This document shows positions 25,880 through 64,000 of a stretch of 64,000 nt of DNA, piece after piece. Where the stretch lies: the NCBI GenBank assembly GCA_009760855.2, contig WPIO01000008.1:8568001-8632000 (forward strand). The letters are read 5' to 3'. Source of the stretch: Cristatella mucedo. Taxonomy: Eukaryota; Bryozoa; Phylactolaemata; Cristatellidae. Each line of letters starts with the position of its first letter. Within the stretch, counting starts at the first letter, position 1. The notes under the pieces were generated by a model. That model was not told the DNA's origin and did no database searches. It worked only from the letters and a program-made list of their open reading frames with translations. The position numbers and the translations under genes are program-made.

Positions 25880-27240
25880 AGCCTATAGCTGGTGTAAATA
25901 CTGTAAATAGATGGCAAATACTTACGAATATGTTTTCATTCACTGGCTATCAAGAAGCAGTGTTTTCATCTGTAACTTTTTTTGGAGGACTTCTGAGTGT
26001 GGGCGTAGTCATGCCCACAATGTTGCTCCGCCCAGCCGGACTGACACCTGTATGCCTGGCTAAGGGGCGAGCTGCATACTAGCTCGTTAGGTAGTAATTG
26101 TAACGGGTCAGCTGCGGTCGTTTGACCCGCTAGCCCAGCAGCGGACGACTTTCTGCTTGTCCACCGGCCTGTACGCATGCCATCTACTCGCTCTCCTTCC
26201 TTCTTGCTCACTCTCTTCTATTCTCTACTGGCGCTCCGGAGCTGCTTACGCAACGGCTATCGCTACATCCATAAGTAGGCTCGTATGTCGTTGTGACGAC
26301 CTCAAGTCATTTGTGGGGGGGATCGCTCTTCATCACGCCCCTACAACCGCTGAACTCGGTAAACCCGAAAGTGGGCGTTTCGGTTGATGCTCTCTGCAAC
26401 CGGATAACTCCAATACCGATGGCCGGTAGCGGTTCCGGATTTCTGTAGCTGGGTGGGAAATATTATTATTACTCAGCTCACTCTTGGGTGTGGTGATAGA
26501 AACATCTGCTTGTAGAGAAAATCTGTGGTTATGCCTTTAAATATGGTCGGTGCCCTTCATGTAGCGTTTGCAGACTTTATTCGCTTAATAGAAGGTACGA
26601 CAGAGTCTTGTTGCGCTAGCACACGGGGAAGTTGGACGGACGCCCAGCGACCTTAGCCGCAGCCGGCAGACCGTATCTTCGCGCGGTTGCACGATTAGCA
26701 GCTATGGCAAAGGGTGGTCGCCTTACTAATTTTGTCAAGGGCCAGCTATAGTCTTACCATCTTAACAAGGTTAGCAACCGAGAAATCGCTCGGCGCGAAT
26801 TCGGCGTCGGCTAAGAGGTCTGGACACTAAAATAAGATCGCCGGCCGAATTAAGGGAAATTTGCAAGTGGTCTGGCATGCTATACCATCCGACGTAACTG
26901 AAACTCGTCGAGTCTGCACCAGTCGTGTGCTACGAGCCTTGGATTTTGATTGGTCGGTTGGTACAACTTGAGGCTTAAAGTTGAAGTTGCTTTTCCTTCA
27001 TCGCAGCCGGTCAATTTGGCTCCTGCCCCTCAGGATTTGTGACATAGTAGCCCAAACCCCCAAAGCAGTGAGAAATCATTGGCTCAAAATTGGCGTCGAT
27101 TTAGGAGAAAAGTCAGTAGTATACATCTTCAGCCTGGTAACCCAACCGAAGGAAACTGGACAAAAGCACCGACGCATGCTCTCAACTAAGTCTGAAGGTC
27201 AAAAGCACGCCGACGAGGAATGCTGGCCTAAATAGATATT
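25880..27240 (+). mobile_element. Tc1-family element copy 1, degraded
   Basis: Homologous to 48870-49935 in block order: TTCATTCACTGGCTATCAAG; GGATAACTCCAATACCGATG; TACTCAGCTCACTCTTGGGT; then a transposase start with MAKGGRL and NREIARREFGVG, a helix-turn-helix. About 26000-26385 is extra relative to the other copy. Multiple stops. Confidence 0.7.
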
Positions 27241-29220
27241 CGTAATTATGTTATCTGAGAAAATAAATACGTAGTATAACTCTCATCGCATTATAATTTA
27301 TGCCAGCTTTTAAACATATTTTGAAACGGTATAGTTATATGGAAAGAGTTAATATAGCCTAATAATGTTAGCCTATTTTTTAATTAGATGTACAGCAACC
27401 ACTTGCTACCCCAATTACTTGTCAGCTGTGAGATAAATCTCTTGAGGTCGGACGCAAAGAACCCACATAAGTCTAGTTGTTTCAGGTAAACGATCCTTCT
27501 ATCCTGCTGCTTGGGCTAAGTGGATGGACCACTCTCTGCCTGCCGTTGGGAGCAATCTCTAGGTCTCTGTAGTACGGTGGCTGAATAAATAACCATAGCC
27601 GGACTAGATAATAATCATTAATGCATACATGCACCAACAGATCCTCAGGTTGTGTTCGATTCCTTGAAGGCAAGTCGCAGTCCTCCTAGGACTGTTCCAA
27701 GGGAGGTTGTCGATGAGGTGAGAACAGAACACTCTCCACTTGCAAAGGAAACCTTGGATTTGCATGTCGACCTCTTCCACTATATCCCTATGTCTTTCTA
27801 GTAGTTGATCAATGGTGCCTTTAGATGAGGGCATTCATTGGCCAATACGTCGAATGCAAGAGGAACATCCACTACAGGAATGAAGCTTAGCGCCAGCATT
27901 GTTCCGACGAGCATTCGTAGGATTTTGTTTTCATGGTATGCTGTTGGCAAGATTGAAATCTTGAATATTGGGCTACAATTCTGCCAGAAATCAAGCAAGC
28001 ACCCAACTAGCTGCGCTCCAGGGAAGATGGTTGAGTAGGCATTCTTACTGGCTTTCTGAAAATATGACATGATACATGCCTGACTCAGAATTTGCTCTAT
28101 TAATGCAGAACGAAACTGGACGTACTACTGTTACTTCCACACTAGTCGGACAACGCAACTTTTTGTTTCTTTTTGGTATAACAGTATTTGATAAAGAAGA
28201 CAGAAAGCCAATTAAGTCAATTAAATAACATACCTACACAATTACTAGTACAGTTTTGCTCTTTTGTCGTGAGCATATATGTTGGGGTTGCTATGGCGCC
28301 CTTTAGCCTACACTCGGATAAATCTACGAACCTAGTGGTGTGCTTAGCACCTTGCAACTCAGATAATGAGTTCGAGCCATGTAGAAGGCAATTCCTAATC
28401 AACCACTGCAAGCTGGAGTGATAAGGGCTCCGACTACATCAATGTTGTTCGTTGAAATGTGAGCCAGCTAAATCGATCGCATTTTTGACAGTGCTAAATG
28501 TATTGGTGGCTCCCAAGTCAATAGCTGGGAATAATTCGTCGCCGGATATCTGATAATCTGCCTGCTTTAAGCGGTTTTCAGCTGCATCTAGATCTACTAA
28601 CTAGTGAGTCATATTCTATGACTGGAAGGCTGCACGTGTACCTTTCTGTGGCTCTAGAAGGGGCTTCAGTTTCACTTTGGTCACGTGGCCTCTGTGGCAA
28701 AGGACTGACTGAGAGCTGCTACAGCAAGCAGTAGCTGTGTGCTCTGGGTCATGGTAAAATTCCCAAACGAACCCCGAACAAACCTAATTCTTTTTGAGCA
28801 GTACTATGTTAACGAAATGAGCATCTTTGGCTACTTAGTGGTGCTTAAATGGTGCATACTCTCACTAGCCAATTGAAATGCTTTATTTCCAGCAGACTTA
28901 AAGCACAAAGAAAAAGATTTAGTCCTAAAGCCCCACAAAAATGATCTCTTCAAGTGCCACAGAAAGGCACATGTGCAGTCCACCCCCCAGCCATCGGATA
29001 CGACTCACCGGTTTGTAGACCTAGGTGCAGCTGAAAAACCATCTGTAGACAGGTAGAGTATGAGATATCCGGTTACTAATTATTTCGATTTATGAGCCAC
29101 CGATACTTGCTAGCACTGTCACAACCTGACCAATTTAGCATGCTCACATATCAATGCACAACACACTCTATCTGAACATGTCAACCGTACTTCAAACTAT
29201 CTTAGTAAAGTATGGGTTCG
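27241..29220. other. No gene recognised
   Basis: About 2 kb of AT-rich sequence without recognisable exons. It may include the far 3' UTR of FPGS if the AATAAA at 28882 is used. Confidence 0.4.
28882..28887 (-). promoter_or_regulatory. Candidate FPGS poly(A) signal
   Basis: AATAAA on the minus strand about 1.2 kb after the FPGS stop. It is the first I noticed on that strand; usage is unproven. Confidence 0.3.
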
Positions 29221-29221
29221 C

Positions 29222-29340
29222 TGATGATGAAGCGGCCTGATTTATGTAGCAGCAGGAGAGAGGCTTCTGCTATCACTCCTGCTTGCAGGGGAGGCAAAGA
29301 GGAATGGCCTGCTGAAGGACTCACGGTTACAGAGTACTTA
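29222..29340 (-). mobile_element. SINE-A copy, minus strand, partial
   Basis: CCTGATTTATGTAGCAGCAG, CTATCACTCCTGCTTGCAGG and GGCCTGCTGAAGGACTCACG keep the family order, but the head is eroded. Confidence 0.65.
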
Positions 29341-30064
29341 TCATGCCACTAATGTGCTCATCCTGCAGCTAGGTACGCGTGAATCTGGAAGGAGGCTAAG
29401 CCCACGACACGACACGGGCAGGGCCAAGCTGTACGAACCTATTTGAAGTTGATATCAAGCACACTCACTTATCATGTGATCAAAATCTTTACTATCACAG
29501 TAGATTAGGCTATAACGACAATGGAGTCTGTAAGGAAAAAATTCGATAAACAACCGTGCTTCAAATGACAGCTTCACAGCATTCTCAAGGTTAGCTCCTT
29601 CGATAAATCACGTGCTGCCAACAGCAATGCCGGCTGTCCCCCGGCAAATACACACGTGTGGGGAGGGGGGCCGTTTCAGTGTTAAGAGTTCAGTTGCGAG
29701 CCAAAGTCAGCAAGCAGCAACCAGCTGAGGCAGATAACAGCTCAATACAGCCGAACGGTGAGCACTCTCGTGGTGGATAGCCATGCAGGCAGGTGAGCGT
29801 GCAGCACGTGAGGCAATGCGTGTCGGCGAGGCCATCACTGCAAACCCGTCGGCACGGCCGCAAAGCAGCGCTGCAGACCCGGCAGAGATAGGCTACAAGA
29901 AGAGAGGGTAGGAGAGTGGATGTCGGAAGTAGTGGGTGCCCTCAACCGACGGAAGCAGGACGTCTGCTAAAAATCGGCAAGTGAGGTGAGCGTGCTGAGG
30001 TGACGCTATCGGCAGCACACCTCCGGAAGAAGAGGGGGGTGAGAGAGAGAGAGAGGCTGGCTGG

Positions 30065-44583
<14,519 letters not shown>

Positions 44584-44723
44584 GGGCTAACCGGCGGGTG
44601 GTGAGTGCAGGAAGCCAACGACGCCTGCAGGCACAAGTTCGACTAGCAACTGGCCGACGAGTCCCCGCCCAGCTTGCGACACTCTTTGGGGGTGGCGTCC
44701 CAACAACGCAAGCGCGACTTGCT

Positions 44724-44765
<42 letters not shown>

Positions 44766-44880
44766 ACACACATATATATATATAATTAGTTAAACAATTT
44801 CCAATTTTTTGGTTCGCGCCAGATGCTCGCGCTTTATTTATATCCTGACCAACGTAGGACCTGGCGGGGAAGGAAATAAT
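44584..44880. promoter_or_regulatory. Divergent promoter shared by FPGS and MKK7
   Basis: 297 bp between the two start codons, holding both 5' UTRs and any core promoters. It contains a (TA)n tract (about 44728-44785), a TTTATTTATATCC element about 50 bp before the MKK7 ATG, and CpG-rich flanks that continue into both first exons. Transcription start sites cannot be placed from sequence. Confidence 0.6.
44728..44785. repeat. (TA)n tract in the divergent promoter
   Basis: TA dinucleotides with a short TGTATACACACA interruption; it contains TATATA on both strands. Confidence 0.95.
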
Positions 44881-58577
<13,697 letters not shown>

Positions 58578-59230
58578 CACGGCCTGTTACGGGCGGAGTC
58601 TATTTCCGACCGGAAGCTGGCTGCCACCGACTGGCTCCGTCCCAGTCTCAGGCAACCAACGGTTACCACGCGGGCGACCAACGAACCGGTTGTTATAGCA
58701 GCATTGGTCGCACAAGCGACAGCCGCTGCAGCGGCCTGCAGCCCTCTTTACTACCTGCTTGGTCGCTGGCTCTCTGAGCGTGCGGCACAAGCACCTCGAA
58801 ACGTGCAGCCCTAACGTGTAAGTGCTGCCCACAGCACAACAGAAGAGCCGACGAACAGTGAGCAGCAGCAGCAGCGGCGGTCCGTTATTCCAGACGCCAC
58901 CGCTGAGGCGACGGAGGCGGCTCCGAAGCGAGGCTGCCGAGAGCAGGGTTGGTGACCAGTGTGCTTTGGCGCCAGGATATCGGGAGTGAATTTTTTTCTA
59001 TATAAGTGTAAGCGACCACCACCGTTTGCCAGTCGGCAGAGTAAACTGCCGAGGTCAGTGAGGAGGACCACGTTTGACGTGGCCAGCAGGCGGTCGCCTG
59101 CGGCATGGCCGGAGCGTCTCGCGACAGCACTCGACTGCTCGGCTCTCTCTCTGTGTCTTGGCTTGCAGCGTTCTACGCCATCTGTCCTTTTGCACAAGTG
59201 CACAATAAAGTATGAGCCAATGAAACCCCT
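58578..59230 (+). other. MKK7 3' UTR (inferred)
   Basis: Sequence between the stop codon and the AATAAA. No repeat family recognised and no further exon. Confidence 0.6.
59204..59209 (+). promoter_or_regulatory. MKK7 poly(A) signal AATAAA
   Basis: About 630 bp after the MKK7 stop, with no repeat in between, followed by T- and GT-containing sequence. Confidence 0.6.
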
Positions 59231-59319
59231 GCTTGCTCGCTTTCACCGTCCGTCCTAGTTGCCCCTGCGATGCCGAACTTTTTGAGCTGCTGAATTGTGC
59301 AGATATCTGCGGTTCGTCT

Positions 59320-59478
59320 GTGACTCAATAAAGCCACGAAGACTAAGCCTAGCCTTGAAAGTCTGCTGTGACGGACCCGAAGCCCAAGCAGGCTTCGGTA
59401 AGACGTTGGTTGCCAAACGACTTGATCTCACGTCATTAAGAAAAACTGAGAAGCACGGCTGAGTCAGGAGGATGGTCA
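59320..59478 (-). mobile_element. LINE-B 3' end fragment
   Basis: GTGACTCAATAAAGCCACGA, a GGCTTCGGTAAGACG block and GAGAAGCACGGCTGAGTCAG keep the family order but are diverged. Confidence 0.6.
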
Positions 59479-59494
59479 TTAATAATAACAGTAA

Positions 59495-59575
59495 ACATAA
59501 TAGACCTTTTACTTAGTGTCCTAAGAGAACATAGTCTCGATCCAGTCACTTCACAACTGCTTCAAGAGAATCAGT
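59495..59575 (-). mobile_element. SINE-B tail, minus strand
   Basis: CCTTTTACTTAGTGTCCTAA, GAGAACATAGTCTCGATCC and CACTTCACAACTGC resemble the SINE-B 3' half. Confidence 0.45.
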
Positions 59576-59681
59576 ATTCAAGGGTTAGTGTCACGCACAG
59601 TATCAAGCCTACAAAAGCTAAGAGGCATCATGCTTAAGCCAGCGTGCTATAGTAAACTTAAGCAAATTGAAAAATACTAGC

Positions 59682-59835
59682 TCATTTAACAGCCTCTTTT
59701 GTATAGCGACAGAAGAGCCTCTACGGCTGTCATCACCGCTAGCAGCCTCAAAGAATCACACCCAAGGATTCGAACTCACAACCTCAGGACCGAGGTCGTG
59801 AAAAGCAACTGCCTTACCTAGTGTGCCATCATGGC
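59682..59835 (-). mobile_element. SINE-A copy, minus strand
   Basis: CATTTAACAGCCTCTTTTGT, TGTCATCACCGCTAGCAGCC, ATTCGAACTCACAACCTC and CCTTACCTAGTGTGCCATCA show a nearly complete element including the head. Confidence 0.9.
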
Positions 59836-59867
59836 TCACTAAATAATCAAGCGATCTACAATTGTGC

Positions 59868-59945
59868 CCCTGGATCTTAGCTCGAGGGTAAGGTGCTCGC
59901 TCTTCAAGACCCATGTCGTGGGATCGAATCCTGCATTAGAGGAGA
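59868..59945 (+). mobile_element. SINE-A head, plus strand
   Basis: GATCTTAGCTCGAGGGTAAG, GTGCTCGCTCTTCAAGACC and GTCGTGGGATCGAATCCTGC; the body is absent. Confidence 0.6.
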
Positions 59946-60130
59946 CTTAAAATCTCGTAATTTCTTAACTTATGCAGAGCACAATAGAAAGTAATACACG
60001 GCTAGTCAAGTTAATATATAGAGATGTTCGGATTTTTGCTTACTGATTCGTGTAAGTTGGCTAGTGTGGTGTCATTAGCTTCTCAATTCAAACTCATCAT
60101 GAGCTACATTAAGAAACCATTCAGTTAGTG

Positions 60131-60268
60131 GCCACTCATTTTCAATGCTTTGTGAATCGCTTGGAGGTTATTCCATGAGGTCGATCTCTCTATAGTAGTC
60201 TGGTACTATAGAGAGATCGACCTCATGGATTAACCTCCAAGCGATTCACAAAGCATTGAAAATGAGCG
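60131..60268. repeat. 138-bp near-perfect hairpin
   Basis: 66-bp arms (60131-60196 and 60203-60268) with a 6-bp loop; I count two mismatches. It does not match any other repeat noticed in the window. Confidence 0.97.
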
Positions 60269-62140
60269 GTCTCACAGTAATCTGGTCAAAGCTTATTTTC
60301 TCTTGTAAGATATCTAGAATTTTGAATCCGCATTTAAGGTCAAGGATCGAGCCTATAAAATCAATTCATGATTACATTTAAAAATGCACAAACTAGTTTT
60401 GCTACCCTCACAAGTCTCAGTTTTTATTAACATTAAGTAGGGTTCTTCTACAAACTCCGTGCAAAGCAAGTCTCTAAGGAAATTTGAAATTTACTACCAA
60501 CCCCGTAGCCCTTGCGGAGAAGTAACCAACGCTGGCTGCAGGATGTCCACATTGGAACAACTTTTCGAAACGTTTGAAAGATTTTTGTATTATTACAATA
60601 TTTAATCGGTTGTAATCTGGGAAGTTATAAAAGTCAATTCTCTGCATGACGTACTTCCTTCCATAATCAAGGGGCCGCAATCTGATAGGGCTGATGTGCA
60701 CTGCCTTGCCCCAAAAATGATTATTTGCGGCAAAGGGAAAAGAGAAGCCGAGGACATGGTTTGAAGCCAAAGCATTGCTAAAGCTCTGTTGGAGTTGGAG
60801 CAGCTATAGTTACTATGACAACGGCCGCTCATTGACCACAGCTGCCTTTCACAATTATCGGGGCCTGCATTGGCGAGAAATAATCCTCAGCATAACCTTC
60901 GGTGACTTTTAGTATGACGGTTAGCCTGAAGAAAAGAGTAATTACGCTTGGAAAGTTGATGAAATCGCCACAATTTCTCTCCTTGTTCCCGCATTTTGGG
61001 GCCCTCGATTGAGAGCTAGCACTCGCTAGCGAACATTGTTTTTTGGGATCAGGATCAGTGTCGCGATCACTCAGATCGAGGCTAATGTTACTGCCCAGGC
61101 TCGCCACAAACTACGGTCCAGCGAAACGGTTGCCTGCGAAAATTGGGCTAGCCCGGGCTCAGCTGGACTTCAACAGCATTAGCAGCCAGGCTGGGACTCA
61201 ATTTCACAGTCGGCGAGGAGGTGCTTCATTCTTAGTTTTTAGCTGAGTCTCCCGGGTATTGGTCTATTCCTGCTAGTGCTCTTGGTTAATCGGCTTCCGG
61301 AGTCCCGCCATTGAGCTGGCTCCTTCCAAGAGTACCAGCGTACGCTGTCAAAGAGCTGGCTAGCTGAGTAACTGCTTAGAGCGTTGGAGTGCACGTCTAC
61401 ACCGGTTGAGATCTTCCGCCGAAAGAAACCTATCGCTCGGTCCACGCTCCGGTGTTCGACATCCGGGGGGCCGACCTTGGTCTTTGCCTTTCCGGGGCTT
61501 GCCTCTGGGTTAGGCGACAACCAGGTTAATATATCAAATGTCAGCAGCACCGCCAACGCTAGGTAGCATGGAAGTTGGCTTCTTAGGCCGATTGAGCAAG
61601 CGTTGAGGGCGTGAAGCGATTGCGACACGGTCACTCTGCATGTTCCTTTTGAGCAGCAGCAAGAAAAGTGGAAAGGAGAGTCTCGAGTGACTTGAGCAAG
61701 ATACCTTAAGCCAACGACTAATGTAGTACTAGTGCTTGCACCAACTCTTTACCCGAAAAGTGCTTTCTGCATACTAAATCATATTTCATAGGTGAACATA
61801 ATCTTATCAAGTGTGCAATGACCTACGAAGGCCCATCGCATTTTGATGTCTCTTTGATGTAGTTGTGAAAGATGACTTGGTAGAAATGGGGTATTAAAAC
61901 AAAAGGGAGTAGCTGTATGTTGTAGCTAGTATGTACCATCAGCAGGTGTTCATGAACCGACAAGCCAATGTAAGAAAAAACAACCGAATCGTTGCTAAGC
62001 AACTACAAAATAGACCGTTTCGTTTGCTTACAGACCCTCAGCTAGCTCGACTCGTGCATTCGCTTCTCTACGAGACCTGAAGATGCTAAATACGCACAAT
62101 CCATCTAGGGTAGCCTAGGAGCACGAACCATTATCCTTAT
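60269..62140. other. No gene recognised
   Basis: 1.9 kb of unique-looking sequence with small open frames only. No splice-linked exons or repeat family recognised. Confidence 0.4.
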
Positions 62141-62146
62141 TATCTG

Positions 62147-62290
62147 ATTTACCAGCCTCATTTGTATAGCAACAGACCAGCCTTAACGGCTATCGCCACC
62201 GCTGGCAGTCGGCAATAGAAGATTGCCTAGGGCAGGATTTGAACCCACGACCTCGGTAGCCAAGAGCAAGCATCTTATCTCCTGGGGTTA
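62147..62290 (-). mobile_element. SINE-A copy, minus strand
   Basis: GATTTACCAGCCTCATTTGT, CTATCGCCACCGCTGGCAGT, TTTGAACCCACGACCTCGG and CTTATCTCCTGGGGTTATA in order. Confidence 0.88.
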
Positions 62291-62447
62291 TACGTGTTAT
62301 GTAGCTAACGACTAAATTTGACGGATTTGTGGAGAGGTCTCGTCGTGCGATGGGAAAAAGGCAAGACAAAAAACTGTAACCTAAGCTAGATTTCTGTCGC
62401 ACGATCGCTTTAAATAGTGCTTTGAGATAACAGATTACATAACTTCG

Positions 62448-62515
62448 AGCAACCCTTGGGATTGGCTATCGCTTCTACGCTGATAATACCCAGCTGCACT
62501 TGCAGATGCTTACAA
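62448..62515 (+). mobile_element. LINE reverse transcriptase scrap
   Basis: Reads LGIGYRFYADNTQLHLQML, a decayed FYADDTQLY motif; the second catalytic Asp has become Asn. Confidence 0.65.
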
Positions 62516-62754
62516 CCAGATGCCTAGATCGCGTTGAGCAAGCTTATAACCGAAGGAATCATTGACGAGGCACTGTCGCCCGCGATGGTCAGCAAAGCCA
62601 AAGACCTAGGATAAGGGATTACTATGAAACAACGCCTCGTCGAAATGAGACGACCCCCATCTACTCCCTAATGATCGCAGGTACTGCCAGAAGGGGATGA
62701 TTAACCAATTTTTTCGGGTAAGCATGGCCTCAGGGATACATAGGACCAGCCCAG

Positions 62755-62928
62755 AGCAGTGATAACACACTAGGTAAGGTTTTCGCTTTTCACGACCTCT
62801 GTCCCGAGGTCATGGCGTTCGAATATTGCGGTGGGCGATTCTTTATTGTATCTGCAAGCGGTGGTGATAGCCTCGGAGGGTCTTCTTTCGCAATCCAAAA
62901 GAGACTGTTAAATCGGCTAGTTTTTTAG
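62755..62928 (+). mobile_element. SINE-A copy, plus strand, near full length
   Basis: Head AACACACTAGGTAAGG, box B GCGTTCGAATATT, body TTTATTGTATCTGCAAGCGG and TGGTGATAGC, tail AGAGACTGTTAAATCGGCTA with T-run. Confidence 0.9.
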
Positions 62929-63397
62929 GCCTTTCCCCACCTTCGCTGAGTGCAGCAAACGTGCAGTGATTGGCGGACAGGCGTGGCAGTCATTGTGTGA
63001 CCTGCCAGCGCTCTGAGCCTATTGCACGATACATCGCTATCCCAGAGCACCCAGCATTACTGTCATCCGGTTAGGCTAGTCTCCTGTCAGATATCCAGAG
63101 TTTGTAAACAGCTTCTAAAAAAAGATAAGCTCTGCAGAAGACACGGCCGATCATTCGGTCGGCGGGCAGCTTGGTCGGAATATAGGAGCCTCAAGTCGCT
63201 GCCATAAGGAAAACTAGTGTCCACGTATTTCATAAAGTCACGGGAAATTTACGTGCTCACTCTGCATGCATTCCTTAGCGGACAGAGTTATAATGGCGAC
63301 AAAGGAATCAAAACTAGATAATCGCAGATTTAGATAATTGAGTGGCAATGTTATCGAGTTGTCAGAGAAACTTCCATTGGAATTAAAACGACACCCT

Positions 63398-63650
63398 CCA
63401 CTGAAATCGCTCTCCTCCGTGCGACCGTCGAAGCAGCGACGATGATGGTAGGGTAGCCCTAGTCCTGCTGGATCTGTCATCAGCGCTTGACACAATTGAT
63501 CACGATACCCTACTGGAATGGTTGGGAACAACGATGGGTCTGGCAGATGAGATGCTGGCATGGTTCAAATCTCACTTGTCCGAACGTGTTCAATCCGTGT
63601 CGTGTGGTTGTCACGTCTGATTCAGCTGACCAATGAAGTTCCACTTGGGT
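63398..63650 (+). mobile_element. LINE-B reverse transcriptase fragment
   Basis: LVLLDLSSALDTIDHDTLLE and LADEMLAWFKSHLSERVQSV match the LINE-B copy at 36.4-36.7 kb, not LINE-A. Confidence 0.85.
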
Positions 63651-63654
63651 CTTA

Positions 63655-64000
63655 CGCTGTTCTGTAACCTTAAATCCTTTGGAGACCATGCATTTAGTTC
63701 GTATGCTCCTAAATCCTGGAACGCCCTCCCGACCTGCGTCAGAACATCCCCTGACCTGACCACATTTAAAAGGAACTTAAAAACACACCTATTTAGGACA
63801 GCATTTAGTGGGTCCCTGTGATTCGTCCTTGATGTGCTTATGCGTGCTGACACTGTGCATGATGCCACTAACCACATTTGCATGCTGACCCTGTGCATGT
63901 CAACCCTAACCATATTATTCATTTTGTTTGTTTTTCAAGCATAATTTTACTTACCATTCAATTGCATTTCACTTTGCAGCAAATGTAAAGCGCCTAGAAA
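63655..64000 (+). mobile_element. LINE-A 3' end, continues past the window
   Basis: [20 protein letters not shown] through the LINE-A 3' UTR to GCGCCTAGAAA at the window edge. Joined directly to the LINE-B fragment before it. Confidence 0.95.

Noticed and set aside
59327-59332. AATAAA as the MKK7 poly(A) signal
   Set aside because: It lies within a LINE-B 3' fragment on the opposite strand; the signal at 59204 is nearer and in unique sequence.

Overview
This window is animal nuclear DNA. It carries multi-exon genes with GT-AG (and apparently two GC-AG) introns, metazoan-specific proteins, LINEs, SINEs, Tc1 and hAT DNA transposons and many microsatellites. The nuclear receptor looks like NR5B/HR39, a protostome type, so a protostome is likely and a spiralian plausible. 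The species cannot be read from the sequence. All family assignments come from recognising motifs by eye; no database search was run.

Three genes could be assembled exon by exon with consistent reading phase. (1) An HR39-like (NR5B) nuclear receptor on the minus strand, 4174-17226: 11 exons, 641 codons as modelled, with its true 5' end possibly further upstream. (2) Folylpolyglutamate synthase (FPGS) on the minus strand, 30065-44583: 8 exons, 631 codons, apparently complete. (3) The JNK-pathway kinase MKK7 (MAP2K7) on the plus strand, 44881-58577: 11 exons, 407 codons, apparently complete, with a poly(A) signal at 59204. FPGS and MKK7 are head to head, with 297 bp between their start codons. 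A fragment of an unidentified plus-strand gene lies at 1-944.

Layout: 1-4173 holds the end of the unidentified gene plus repeats; 4174-17226 is the receptor; 17227-30064 is about 12.8 kb of repeat-rich sequence without a recognisable gene (LINE, Tc1 and long TA/CA tracts); 30065-44583 is FPGS, whose 7.9-kb intron 4 holds a nearly full-length but broken LINE and a second LINE family in reverse; 44584-44880 is the shared promoter; 44881-58577 is MKK7, whose introns hold LINE, Tc1 and SINE copies; 58578-64000 is the MKK7 3' UTR followed by repeats.

The genes do not form one pathway. The receptor would be a transcription factor, FPGS retains folates in cells by adding glutamates, and MKK7 activates JNK. 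The most notable signals are a 186-bp hAT element very like the SPIN/Charlie MITEs known for horizontal transfer, a 138-bp near-perfect hairpin at 60131-60268, an intronic (CCTG)n tract, two SINE families, a LINE chimera, and unusual features in MKK7 and FPGS. I did not find a new multi-gene system.
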